Shown: positions 35,199-43,360 of the stretch, piece by piece
Layout of the letters: each line of letters opens with the position of its first letter
How positions within the stretch are numbered: the first letter of the stretch is position 1
DNA from: Massiliimalia massiliensis
GTDB lineage: Bacteria; Bacillota; Clostridia; Oscillospirales; Ruminococcaceae
NCBI RefSeq assembly: GCF_900155615.1
Contig: NZ_FUHT01000003.1
Span: 806,001-870,000 of the forward strand
Direction: 5' to 3'
DNA length: 64,000 bases
Notes under the pieces: generated by a model
What the model was told of the DNA's origin: nothing
Seen by the model: the letters and a program-made list of their open reading frames with translations, nothing else
Databases searched by the model: none
Made by a program: the position numbers and the translations under genes

Positions 35199-35837
35199 TT
35201 ACGTCTCCGCTTTTTTAATCGGATGACGAATAACCGTCTTAAGCTTTTGCGGGTCGCATCTGCGTGCGTCGCTCAGATAAATTTCATGATGATAACGATG
35301 GTCAGTGATGTCGGTTTGATATCCTTGTCTTTCGGCATATTCATCCATCAGGCGAATGGTTTCCGGCTCGTTGTCATACGGCCCAATATGCAGGCACTGG
35401 ACGCAAAGTCCTTCGTGGTAAGTCCAGAATTCCACCTTAGAAAAATCGGTCTTTTTCTTTCCTGCCGCCTCCCGCACAGCCCAGTCAAAGTCCTCTTTTT
35501 TTACGAAATCGGGAAGGCGGATCACAGAAATCCATTCAAAATCTTCTTTCCTGCTGTAATCTACACCGGGAGTATCCTTCATCCACCAAAACCCTTCTAA
35601 AGGCGGTACAACATACTGAAAATAGCCGTCGATTTTATGGCTGCTCATGCGACTCATTTTAATGGTAAAAGCAATTCCGTAAAGAAGCCCGATCGCCTGT
35701 TTATAGGTGCCGTTTTCCTGATTGGGGTCTCCCTTTCCGCGTACTGCAATAAAATTCATAGAAGGAATTTCAATCAGTTCGGGTTTTTGTTTGGGAAGAT
35801 AGAATTCTTTATATTCTTTTTTGAAGTCAAACGCCAT
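35199..35837 (-). CDS. GyrI-like small-molecule-binding protein
   Basis: 212 residues with the GyrI-like/AraC-effector-binding fold: KPELIEIPSMNFIAVRGKGD, YGIAFTIKMSRMSSHKIDGY, PLEGFWWMKDTP, HIGPYDNEPETIRLMDEY and the C-terminal HEIYLSDARRCDPQKLKTVI. Stand-alone members of this kind (COG4832) bind or hydrolyse small lipophilic compounds. AAGAGGTGG lies before the ATG. No DNA-binding domain is attached. It precedes the GNAT gene in the direction of transcription. Confidence 0.85.
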   Translation of the reverse strand: MAFDFKKEYKEFYLPKQKPELIEIPSMNFIAVRGKGDPNQENGTYKQAIGLLYGIAFTIKMSRMSSHKIDGYFQYVVPPLEGFWWMKDTPGVDYSRKEDFEWISVIRLPDFVKKEDFDWAVREAAGKKKTDFSKVEFWTYHEGLCVQCLHIGPYDNEPETIRLMDEYAERQGYQTDITDHRYHHEIYLSDARRCDPQKLKTVIRHPIKKAET

Positions 35838-36092
35838 GCTTTACCACCTCTTTCGTTTAGGTTTCTATTTTATTATACCATAAAAATAGTAAATGAAAAG
35901 ATTTTTCTAGTTTGTGGTCATCCTAGAGATTCTCTCGTTTTAGCAATGAAGGCATATCATTGTTTTTGCACCGGAAACAACGAGATTTTCATTGACCTAT
36001 AACAGTAATGTGCAAAGCACAGATGGGGCCGCTACGTTGACTGTCCTGCGGCTGAACAGGGAAGTATAGTCAGTTTAATCCAAAGTGTACGT

Positions 36093-36126
36093 AAAAATGC
36101 AGTGGTTAATCAACCACTGCATTTTT
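36093..36126 (-). terminator. Terminator after the NifX-like gene
   Basis: A perfect 15-bp stem 36093-36107 with 36112-36126, 4-nt loop, A5/T5 ends; it terminates the minus-strand gene at 36130. The region 35838-36092 upstream of it shows no gene I can support. Confidence 0.92.
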
Positions 36127-36129
36127 ATT

Positions 36130-36543
36130 CTACCGCACGCTGCTGCCGCAGCTATGATTTCCACAGCCATGATCACCGCAACGATGTGCATTGTTTTCAT
36201 GTTCATGCTCATGGTGGCTGCAATGAACCTCCGGGTTATAGTCCAGCGTACCGCAGAGCAGTGCGTTTACAGCACTGTCAGCCTGTCCTGTAACTCCGCC
36301 GTAAAGCTTGATTCCCGCCTGTGCGAGAGCCGTTTGTGCGCCGCCTCCGATTCCTCCGCAAATTAGAACATCCACCTGGTTCATACTTAAAAAACCAGCG
36401 AGTGCGCCATGCCCGCTGCCATTGGTGCCAAGGATTTCGGAGCTTACAATTTTGCCGTCCTCGACAGTATAAAGCTTAAACTGTTCGGTGTGGCCAAAGT
36501 GCTGAAAAATTTGGCCGTTTTCATAGGTTACTGCAACTTTCAT
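36130..36543 (-). CDS. NifX/NifB-type Fe-Mo cluster-binding protein with His/Cys tail
   Basis: 137 residues. The first ~100 form the dinitrogenase iron-molybdenum cofactor-binding fold: MKVAVTYENGQIFQHFGHTE, ALAGFLSMNQVDVLICGGIG, KLYGGVTGQADSAVNALL. The last ~35 are exceptionally rich in His and Cys (CSHHEHEHENNAHRCGDHGC and GNHSCGSS), suggesting metal storage or sensing. No nitrogenase gene is near; this family is common in anaerobes outside nitrogen fixation. GGAGG precedes the ATG. It directly follows the DUF134 gene (no gap), forming one operon. Confidence 0.9.
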   Translation of the reverse strand: MKVAVTYENGQIFQHFGHTEQFKLYTVEDGKIVSSEILGTNGSGHGALAGFLSMNQVDVLICGGIGGGAQTALAQAGIKLYGGVTGQADSAVNALLCGTLDYNPEVHCSHHEHEHENNAHRCGDHGCGNHSCGSSVR

Positions 36544-36915
36544 TTACTGATCCTCCGTATGATTCATACTGCATTGATGCTTATGACAGTGCCTGTGACA
36601 TCCTCTGCCGCATTGTGCCGCATAGTGCTGACAAACAATATAATCCCCGCCGGAAATCATAAATCTTTTTCCGTGGACCAGGGCATCTGCAATTTTTTTC
36701 CGGGCTGAATTATAGATTCCCTGGATTGTGGTTCGGGAAACATGCATCTGAACAGCGCATTCCTCCTGTGTAACCCCCTCTAGATCGATCAGCCGGATGG
36801 TCTCGTATTCATCCACAGTCAAAGTCACTGGAGCTTCACAGCTTGTATGCATCGGGGCAAATTCTTTATTTTGCGGCATACAGCATACATATCGTTTCTT
36901 TTGCGGTCTTGGCAT
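36544..36915 (-). CDS. DUF134 HTH regulator
   Basis: 123 residues: MPRPQKKRYVCCMP at the N-terminus, then a sigma-70 region 4-like helix-turn-helix (LTVDEYETIRLIDLEGVTQE, CAVQMHVSRTTIQGIYNSAR), and a Cys/His tail (CGRGCHRHCHKHQC). DUF134 proteins nearly always accompany NifX-like genes and probably regulate them in response to metal or redox state. AAGGTGATG precedes the ATG. The two genes are adjacent end to end. The promoter carries two copies of a 17-bp repeat that this protein is the obvious candidate to bind. Confidence 0.88.
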   Translation of the reverse strand: MPRPQKKRYVCCMPQNKEFAPMHTSCEAPVTLTVDEYETIRLIDLEGVTQEECAVQMHVSRTTIQGIYNSARKKIADALVHGKRFMISGGDYIVCQHYAAQCGRGCHRHCHKHQCSMNHTEDQ

Positions 36916-36926
36916 AACATCACCTT

Positions 36927-36977
36927 GTTTCCGTCATATGTCAGATATAGTATATCATGGTTTCCGACATATGTCAA
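36927..36977 (-). promoter_or_regulatory. DUF134 operon promoter with two direct operator repeats
   Basis: Minus-strand TTGACA (36972-36977), 17-bp spacer, TATACT (36949-36954). The repeat GTTTCCGWCATATGTCA (plus strand) occurs at 36927-36943 and 36960-36976 with one difference, 33 bp apart or about three helical turns. One copy covers the -35, the other the start site. A partial third copy (CATATGAC) follows at 36982-36989. Confidence 0.75.
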
Positions 36978-37200
36978 TAATCATATGACTCTAATGCGAA
37001 AAAGAATGAAAAAAGGCTGAATTATTTGCTCTAGCCTTTAGTTTTTGTGTTTATTCTGCAAAAGATTTTATAAAATGAAAGAAAAATATAGACAAATTAT
37101 GAAATGAGTCAATTTTGTTATAGAAAAAATCAAGATCTTTCATTTATGGCCGTTTTATTTTTCACTATAATAGAGATATAAACAAAAAGGAGGCCTAATG

Positions 37201-38475
37201 ATGAAAAAAATTGTTTCACTCATCTTAACCTTAACGATGGCGGTCTGTCTTGCTTCCTGCGGGAGCTCTAATGCGCCCGAAGGCAATAGCGGTCAGCCGT
37301 CGTCTGATTCGCCAAGCGGAGAGCTTTCGATCTTAACGTGGTACAGCGACGAGATGATGGAAGCCTGGATCGACCATTATAATGAGCTATACCCGGACGT
37401 CAATGTGGAATACCAGTATGCTCAGGCTGTCGCCCCATACATGGAAAAGCTTCAGGGTCTGATTATGTCTAATGAAGTACCGGATATTGTTCTGATGGTA
37501 GCGGAGAACCGTTATGATTTTCTGGAGAACGATTATGTGCTGGACTTGACCAACGAAGACGTTGTAGGGAAAATGTCTGAATCTGCCAAAAAACAAATCA
37601 CGTTTGATGGAAAGATTTACGCGGTTACAACAGGGGGTTCTGTCGGCGGCCTATTGGTTAATATGGATCTCTGGGAACAGGCTGGTTTGCAAGAAGACCC
37701 GGCAACCTGGGACGAGTTGGTTGAAGCAATGAAAAAACTCGGGCAGCTGGATGGCGTAACAGGGTTTATCGACAATACAGCCGATGCGGCAATTTCGATA
37801 GCTACCCCGCTTTATGCGGCAACCTGGCTGAACAAGGAGCCGGACTACGAGAATCAGGTTGAAGCTGGGGAGAAAACCTACGCTGATTACTGGGAGCCCA
37901 TCTTCGCCACTCTGAAAACCGACCTTTATGACACTGGCATCATGACTGCAGAGAATATGGGTATTCCGTGGGATACGGTTGTCAATAATTTTGCGCTTGG
38001 AAAAGTTGGGATGATTATGGGAGCTTCCTGGAACGTACCAGACATCCAGGCTATTAATCCCGACCTCAACTATAAAGTAATGGGGATTCCGAATGAAGAC
38101 GGTTCTTCTAAATATTATTGCGGTGACTGTCTGGAACCCTCTATGTGCGTAATGAAGGAAGGGAAGAACCAGGAAAACGCACTGGCGTTCCTAGAAAGCC
38201 TGTTTGATGAGGAGAGCCTGACGGCCCAGGAAGAGATTAACGGCATGATCGCCTGTGTGGAAGGGTTTGAAACAAGCTATACAGGGAATGAAATCTTTGG
38301 CGAGGCACTGGTAGAGGGAATGGAACCGGGCAACCAGTTTATGCCTCAATCCTACTGGAAGAAGAGCGTTGATGAAATGGTAGCTGCCTATACGCAGAAT
38401 AACCAAGCGCTGCTCCTGGGTGAAAAAACACCGCAGGAATGTGCGGAAGCATTCGATAAGATTTATAACAGCTAA
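37201..38475 (+). CDS. Sugar ABC transporter substrate-binding lipoprotein
   Basis: About 424 residues. A lipoprotein signal peptide with lipobox LASC (SLILTLTMAVCLASCGSS) precedes a family 1 extracellular solute-binding domain: ELSILTWYSDEMMEAWIDHY, VPDIVLMVAENRYDFLENDY, VGGLLVNMDLWEQAGLQEDP and the C-terminal PQECAEAFDKIYNS. It delivers oligosaccharide to the two permeases encoded next. ATG 37201 is best spaced from AGGAGG; ATG 37198 is also possible. TATAAT at 37166-37171 may be the -10. The ATPase is not encoded here and is probably a shared MsmX-like subunit. The nearby GH51 gene suggests an arabinose-containing ligand. Confidence 0.93.
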   Translation: MKKIVSLILTLTMAVCLASCGSSNAPEGNSGQPSSDSPSGELSILTWYSDEMMEAWIDHYNELYPDVNVEYQYAQAVAPYMEKLQGLIMSNEVPDIVLMVAENRYDFLENDYVLDLTNEDVVGKMSESAKKQITFDGKIYAVTTGGSVGGLLVNMDLWEQAGLQEDPATWDELVEAMKKLGQLDGVTGFIDNTADAAISIATPLYAATWLNKEPDYENQVEAGEKTYADYWEPIFATLKTDLYDTGIMTAENMGIPWDTVVNNFALGKVGMIMGASWNVPDIQAINPDLNYKVMGIPNEDGSSKYYCGDCLEPSMCVMKEGKNQENALAFLESLFDEESLTAQEEINGMIACVEGFETSYTGNEIFGEALVEGMEPGNQFMPQSYWKKSVDEMVAAYTQNNQALLLGEKTPQECAEAFDKIYNS

Positions 38476-38484
38476 AGAAGAAAA

Positions 38485-38521
38485 AGGAGGTTGTTCCCGT
38501 CCTTTGGCATAGGGCGGGAAC
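38485..38521 (+). promoter_or_regulatory. Hairpin between Shine-Dalgarno and start of the first permease
   Basis: AAAGGAGG ends at 38490; after two bases an 11-bp stem 38493-38503/38511-38521 (one G-U pair) forms, then nine bases to ATG 38531. Folded spacing is 11, unfolded 40. The hairpin may also act as an mRNA stabiliser or partial terminator that lowers permease relative to binding protein. Confidence 0.6.
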
Positions 38522-38530
38522 ACAGCTATC

Positions 38531-39409
38531 ATGAAGAATCGTTTGCGTAACAAGATATCCTATCAAATTTTTATGCTGCCTGCTTTTTTGCTGTTCACAG
38601 TATTTACCGTCGTTCCGCTCATTATGTGCCTGGTTTACAGCTTTACGAATTATTCTTCTCACAGAGAGATGGATTTTGTTGGGCTTGAAAACTATATTAA
38701 GGCATTCCAGGATGAGCTTGTACGAAATTCAATTGGATATACGTTGGTATTTACGATAGTAACCACCCTTGGTATTACGGCCCTATCGCTGATTGTAGCG
38801 ATTCTGTTTGCCCGCGATTCCCATACCGGTGGCTTCCAGCGGGCAGTATTTTATTTTCCATCCTGTATCAGTCTGATGGTAGCCGGTTACGCCTGGAGAA
38901 GCTTTTTTGCTTCGGATGAAAATGGGCTGATCAACAAGATCATCTGTTTCTTTGGCGGGAACCAGGTTGGCTGGCTTTCTGATTCTACCGCGGCACAGAT
39001 TGCGGTTATCATTGTAGCAATCTGGTTTGATCTGGGGTGGTGTGCGGTTCTGTTCTACGCCTATATCCAGTCGATTGATCCGTCCCTTTATGAGGTGGCT
39101 AAATTGGATGGGGCAAATGGGTTTCAAAAGGCATGGTATGTAACTATTCCAATGATTGTTCCGGCGATTGCCGTAAACCTGACAGTGCTGCTGTCACAGG
39201 GGCTGAAGGTATATGAAATTCCGCAGTCGCTGACAAAAGGCGGCCCGGTTACAGCAACCTACACCATGACCCACGCAATCCTGGTCCGCGGCGTAACCGA
39301 ATGGAAATTCGGGGAGGCTTCCGCGATCGGCGTGCTGGTGCTGATTATTACCGCAGTGCTCTGCCTGCTTCAAATTAAATTTACCGAGAAAGGGGAAACA
39401 GAACTATGA
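38531..39409 (+). CDS. Carbohydrate ABC transporter permease, MalF-type
   Basis: 292 residues with six membrane helices, starting after a short basic N-terminus (FMLPAFLLFTVFTVVPLIMC). The binding-protein-dependent transport EAA loop is VAKLDGANGFQKAWYVTIPM. It pairs with the MalG-type permease whose ATG overlaps its TGA (39406-39409). It follows the binding protein gene. Translation start depends on the hairpin-bridged Shine-Dalgarno described at 38485-38521. Confidence 0.94.
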   Translation: MKNRLRNKISYQIFMLPAFLLFTVFTVVPLIMCLVYSFTNYSSHREMDFVGLENYIKAFQDELVRNSIGYTLVFTIVTTLGITALSLIVAILFARDSHTGGFQRAVFYFPSCISLMVAGYAWRSFFASDENGLINKIICFFGGNQVGWLSDSTAAQIAVIIVAIWFDLGWCAVLFYAYIQSIDPSLYEVAKLDGANGFQKAWYVTIPMIVPAIAVNLTVLLSQGLKVYEIPQSLTKGGPVTATYTMTHAILVRGVTEWKFGEASAIGVLVLIITAVLCLLQIKFTEKGETEL

Positions 39410-40227
39410 AGAAAAGGGCAAAAAGCTTTCTGATAGATCTGATTATGCTTCCTCTTTGCTTTGTGATTGCATACCCGATCCTTTTTATCCTGATCGGCTC
39501 GTTTAAATCGAGAGCGGAATTTGCGAGCAACCCTTATGGCTGGGTGCAGGAATTTAACCTTCAGAACTACATTACCGCTTTTGAGAAATCTCCGTTTCTC
39601 AGCCTGCTTTGGAATAACTTAATCATTGCATTCGGATCAGTTATCATTGTAACACTGATTTCGGCAATGGCGGCCTATCCTGTTGTATACCACAAATGCC
39701 GGTTTAACAATGTGATGAAGGTTTATCTTCTACTGGGATTTTTTATCCCGTTTCAGGCAACCCTGCTTCCGCTCTATCAGATGTATTCTACGCTGGGATT
39801 GATGGATAAGGTAAGCGGAATCGTGCTTCTCTATTCTGCGGGGATTTCTTTGCCGTTTTTCATGTTTGTCGGCTATATGAAAGGGATTCCCCATGAAATG
39901 GCAGAGGCAGCCATGATTGATGGCTGTGGAATCGGAAGAATTTTTTTCAGAATCATTTTCCCGCTCACCCGTCCCGTAATGATTACGGTAATTATCTTCA
40001 CCTTTTTCTCTTCCTGGAACAACTACCTGGCGCCGAGCTTATTTCTGACCAGCAGGGACAAGGGTGTCCTGATCCTCGAGGTAACGCGGGCTGCCACTAA
40101 AAATGTTATTGACTGGGGAAGAACCTTTGCAGTTGTTACCATTACCATTATTTTTCCTTTTATTTTTTTCCTCTTTACCCAGAAATACCTGATCAAGGGG
40201 ATGGCGTCGGGAGGCGTAAAAGGATAA
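39406..40227 (+). CDS. Carbohydrate ABC transporter permease, MalG-type
   Basis: 273 residues, six membrane helices, EAA loop EMAEAAMIDGCGIGRIFFRI and the terminal YLIKGMASGGVKG typical of MalG-like (CUT1) permeases. The start overlaps the stop of the MalF-type gene. GH51 follows 45 bp later, so uptake and cleavage are co-expressed. Confidence 0.95.
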   Translation: MKKRAKSFLIDLIMLPLCFVIAYPILFILIGSFKSRAEFASNPYGWVQEFNLQNYITAFEKSPFLSLLWNNLIIAFGSVIIVTLISAMAAYPVVYHKCRFNNVMKVYLLLGFFIPFQATLLPLYQMYSTLGLMDKVSGIVLLYSAGISLPFFMFVGYMKGIPHEMAEAAMIDGCGIGRIFFRIIFPLTRPVMITVIIFTFFSSWNNYLAPSLFLTSRDKGVLILEVTRAATKNVIDWGRTFAVVTITIIFPFIFFLFTQKYLIKGMASGGVKG

Positions 40228-40272
40228 AGTGATAGATAATACATATAACGATAGAATTTGGAGGAGGAAAAT

Positions 40273-41793
40273 ATGCTAAAAGCCAAAATGAGCATTGACA
40301 GGGCATATCAGATCAGCCCTGTCTGCGAGCATCTGTATGATGCATTTGTAGAGCATCTGGGAAGAGATGTTTACGGCGGTGTTTATGATCCGGAAAGTCC
40401 TGTAGCAGACGACATGGGATTTCGCAAGGATTTGCTTGAAATGGTCAGGGAAGTCAGGATTCCTCAGGTTCGTTACCCGGGCGGAAATTTTGCTTCCGGA
40501 TATCGGTGGGAAGATGGGGTTGGCCCGGTTGAAAACCGTCCCAAACGGCTTGACCTGGCGTTTCAGTCCCTGGAAACAAACCGCATTGGCGTGAATGAAT
40601 TCCAGGAATGGGCTAAGCGCGCGGGAACAGAAACCATGATGACCGTGAACATGGGTACCAGAGATATTGAAGCGGCACAAAGTCTTTTTGAATACTGCAA
40701 TTTCAAAGGCGGAACCTACTGGAGCGACCTGCGGATCAAGCATGGGTTTAAGGAACCATACAACATTAAAACATGGTGTCTTGGCAACGAGATGGACGGG
40801 ACATGGCAGATTGGGCATCATTCGGCGGATTTTTACGGGCAGCGCGCAACGGAAACTGCAAAAATGTTCAAATGGATGAATCCGGATACAGAAATCATTA
40901 TGTGCGGGACCTCAAGCCAGAGTCAGAAAACACTGGGAACATGGGAGACCGGTGTGCTGGAGCATGCCTATGACCACGTCGATTTGATGGATATGCACAT
41001 CTATTTTAAAAATTATATCAATGATACGCAGAATTTCCTTTCCAGCGCATTAACCTTTGACCGCTATATCAGCGATGGCTTAGCCGCACTGGACTATATG
41101 AAGGCAATCAAGCATAGCAACCGTACTATTAATCTGGCATTTAACGAATGGAATGTATGGTTCATTCTGGAGGATACGGACGCACGCACCAAAGACCAGC
41201 TTTGGGGTCCGGCTCCGTCCCTGCTGGAGGATTATTTTACCTTTGAGGATGCGCTGGTGGTAGGGGATATGCTGATTTCGATGCTCAAACGCGCTGACCG
41301 CGTAAAAACAGCCTGCATTTCTCAGCTTGTAAATGTCAATGCGCCGTTTATGACTGAAGTCGGCGGAGCCCGGAGCTATAAACAGACTATTTTTTATCCA
41401 TATCTCCATGCTTCTTTGTATGGGCGCGGAACTGCTCTGACGACGCCGGTAACCTGCGGCCGTTATGACAGTAAGGAATTTACCGATGTACCCTATCTTT
41501 CTGCAGTCACTGTATTTGATGAAGAGGCGGAAGAGGTGTCCGTTCTTGCCATTAACCGCAGCGTGTCACAGGAGATGCATCTGTCTGCTGATGTCCGTAC
41601 CTTCGACGGATATTGCTTGGAAGAACATATCATCTATCACAGTGATGATCCAAAAGCTCACAATTCCTTTGACCAACCGAATCTTGTTGTTCCATATTCT
41701 GACTGCAGCAATACAGCATTACAGGATGGGCTACTGGAAACAATACTTCCTGCCATGTCCTGGAACGTTATCCGTTTAAAAAAGAGAAAATAA
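40273..41793 (+). CDS. GH51 alpha-L-arabinofuranosidase, intracellular
   Basis: About 506 residues without a signal peptide. GH51 retaining enzymes cleave terminal alpha-L-arabinofuranosyl groups from imported arabino- or arabinoxylo-oligosaccharides. Visible: FVEHLGRDVYGGVYDPESPV, VRYPGGNFASGYRWEDGVGP, the acid/base Glu in WCLGNEMDGTWQIGH, the nucleophile Glu in LAFNEWNVWF, and a C-terminal beta domain ending AMSWNVIRLK. The ATG at 40273 follows GGAGGAGG at normal spacing. Some GH51 members are endoglucanases, but the length and motifs fit the arabinofuranosidase group. Confidence 0.93.
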   Translation: MLKAKMSIDRAYQISPVCEHLYDAFVEHLGRDVYGGVYDPESPVADDMGFRKDLLEMVREVRIPQVRYPGGNFASGYRWEDGVGPVENRPKRLDLAFQSLETNRIGVNEFQEWAKRAGTETMMTVNMGTRDIEAAQSLFEYCNFKGGTYWSDLRIKHGFKEPYNIKTWCLGNEMDGTWQIGHHSADFYGQRATETAKMFKWMNPDTEIIMCGTSSQSQKTLGTWETGVLEHAYDHVDLMDMHIYFKNYINDTQNFLSSALTFDRYISDGLAALDYMKAIKHSNRTINLAFNEWNVWFILEDTDARTKDQLWGPAPSLLEDYFTFEDALVVGDMLISMLKRADRVKTACISQLVNVNAPFMTEVGGARSYKQTIFYPYLHASLYGRGTALTTPVTCGRYDSKEFTDVPYLSAVTVFDEEAEEVSVLAINRSVSQEMHLSADVRTFDGYCLEEHIIYHSDDPKAHNSFDQPNLVVPYSDCSNTALQDGLLETILPAMSWNVIRLKKRK

Positions 41794-41794
41794 A

Positions 41795-41824
41795 AGAGGG
41801 AATGATGTCTCATCATTCCGCTCT
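41795..41824 (-). terminator. Terminator after the AraC-type gene
   Basis: A 9-bp stem 41799-41807 with 41811-41819, extended by AGAG/CTCT across a bulge, followed on the minus strand by TTTTATTTTC. It also separates GH51 from the converging regulator. Confidence 0.8.
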
Positions 41825-43288
41825 GGTTTGGGATTTTTGATGCAAGGCCCGGTATTCTGAGGGCGAGAGATGGAAGTGCTTTTTGAAGACGGCGCTGAAA
41901 TAGCTTTCGTCTTTAAACCCCAGCAGCTGTGCGATTTCATAAATTTTGGTGTGAGAGTTTTCGAGCATGTCCTTTGCTTTATAAAGGCGCTGGGATTTGA
42001 TATAATTCCCAAAAGTTTGTCCGGTATATTTTTTAAACTGACGGCAGAACACATATTTGTTGACATAGAACCTTTGCTCGATTAAATCCAGAGAGATTGC
42101 CTCGTTCAGATGGTCGTCCAGATAATTTTTGATCTCGCGCAGGGTTCTGGTGTTGGTTTGGGTATAATTCTCTCCCTTTTTTAGGGTAAAAGACAGCATG
42201 TCGTTTAATGCCTGATGAAGATCGTCAATAGTTCCGTACTGCTCAAAATCGTGGATGGTTAGATCCTCCAAATTTATGGTGCAGAGCGGGTCAATAAACT
42301 TAAACATCCGGTCAAGGGAATTAAAGAAACGGAATACTGCTTCGTATACCAATTTGGGAAGAATAGAGTGCTTAGTAAAACAGGCGATATATCGGTCAAT
42401 GGTCTGAAAAAGCTCCTCTTCGGAGTAGCCTGTCAGGATCGCGTTGGTGATCTCTTTTTCTGATTGAATCAGAGATACATAATCATATTCCATCTGAAAC
42501 AGGTTTTCAAAATAAAAGGAGACTTCCTGCTTTTGATAGAAGTTGATCATGGTTGAAAGTTTGGCTTCCTGGAAAGAACGCAGAAAATCAGGATTTTCCT
42601 GCAATGAGATATGCCGGCTGATTCCGATGCCATATTCGACGATGCAGTCTACCTGTTTCAACTCCGTTACGAGCTGCTCCAACAGGGACTCTTTCACAAT
42701 GGGACACAATAGAATAATCTCGCCATCCAGATCGATGGGTGCAAAAGGAGTTTTCAAATGTGAGCTGGCAAAATTTTGAATGGTTATTAAATGCTCCTTC
42801 TTGAAAGGCCGGGAAGCACAGAAAAACAAGAGATAAAGAGACTGGATATCAATCATCCGGAGCTGCATAGATAGGGCCTGGCCGTCTTTTAAAGACTGGC
42901 TGCCGGAACGAACTATTTTTTCCAGGGAGGAATTGCTGTCAGCGAGAACTTTTGTGGCCGCCTCCCTTGCCGTCTGGCGGATAAAGGCCTTGGGGGAGGC
43001 AAGGAATTCCTGTTCTGGAATAAGCCGTTCAAAGGAGAGGAAGGTCAGGATTGGAAATAAGCATGGTTCGATTTGTTCTGCGACTAAAACGAGATGCTTT
43101 TGATGCTGAAGCTCTGAAAGGGTTTCCTCATCAAGGGCGCAGAGAAGCCTTGCTTCAATCAGGATCAGTACAAAACTGTGCGCGCGGATGGAACTGAGCA
43201 GCTGCTTAGAATCTGTGACAGCATCAATTTGGAAATCGTCATCCTTTAGCTGCAATGGATAGGATTCAGAAAACACAAGGCAATTCAT
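41813..43288 (-). CDS. AraC-family transcriptional regulator
   Basis: 491 residues. The C-terminal ~100 are an AraC-type double helix-turn-helix (LDLIEQRFYVNKYVFCRQFK, AQLLGFKDESYFSAVFKKHF, SPSEYRALHQK). The large N-terminal part resembles a YesN-type response regulator but I cannot see a normal receiver: the first strand MNCLVFSESY lacks the acidic pair, and the expected phosphoacceptor strand is FVLILIEARL. No membrane helix or cupin sensor is apparent. It is convergent with the GH51 operon and divergent from the MFS gene, so it probably controls this carbohydrate locus. Minus-strand promoter at 43320-43349. Confidence 0.85.
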   Translation of the reverse strand: MNCLVFSESYPLQLKDDDFQIDAVTDSKQLLSSIRAHSFVLILIEARLLCALDEETLSELQHQKHLVLVAEQIEPCLFPILTFLSFERLIPEQEFLASPKAFIRQTAREAATKVLADSNSSLEKIVRSGSQSLKDGQALSMQLRMIDIQSLYLLFFCASRPFKKEHLITIQNFASSHLKTPFAPIDLDGEIILLCPIVKESLLEQLVTELKQVDCIVEYGIGISRHISLQENPDFLRSFQEAKLSTMINFYQKQEVSFYFENLFQMEYDYVSLIQSEKEITNAILTGYSEEELFQTIDRYIACFTKHSILPKLVYEAVFRFFNSLDRMFKFIDPLCTINLEDLTIHDFEQYGTIDDLHQALNDMLSFTLKKGENYTQTNTRTLREIKNYLDDHLNEAISLDLIEQRFYVNKYVFCRQFKKYTGQTFGNYIKSQRLYKAKDMLENSHTKIYEIAQLLGFKDESYFSAVFKKHFHLSPSEYRALHQKSQTRAE

Positions 43289-43319
43289 GATGAGTAACTC
43301 CTCTCGAATTTCTTCTCTT

Positions 43320-43349
43320 ATTGTATCATAGCCCGCAATCCAATAGCAA
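43320..43349 (-). promoter_or_regulatory. Promoter of the AraC-type regulator
   Basis: Minus-strand TTGCTA (43344-43349), 18-bp spacer, TACAAT (43320-43325). It overlaps the Shine-Dalgarno region of the divergent MFS gene. Confidence 0.5.
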
Positions 43350-43360
43350 GGAGGAAATAA

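Noticed and set aside
35838-36092. Possible gene or relic upstream of the GyrI-like gene
   Set aside because: No frame with recognisable protein features on either strand.
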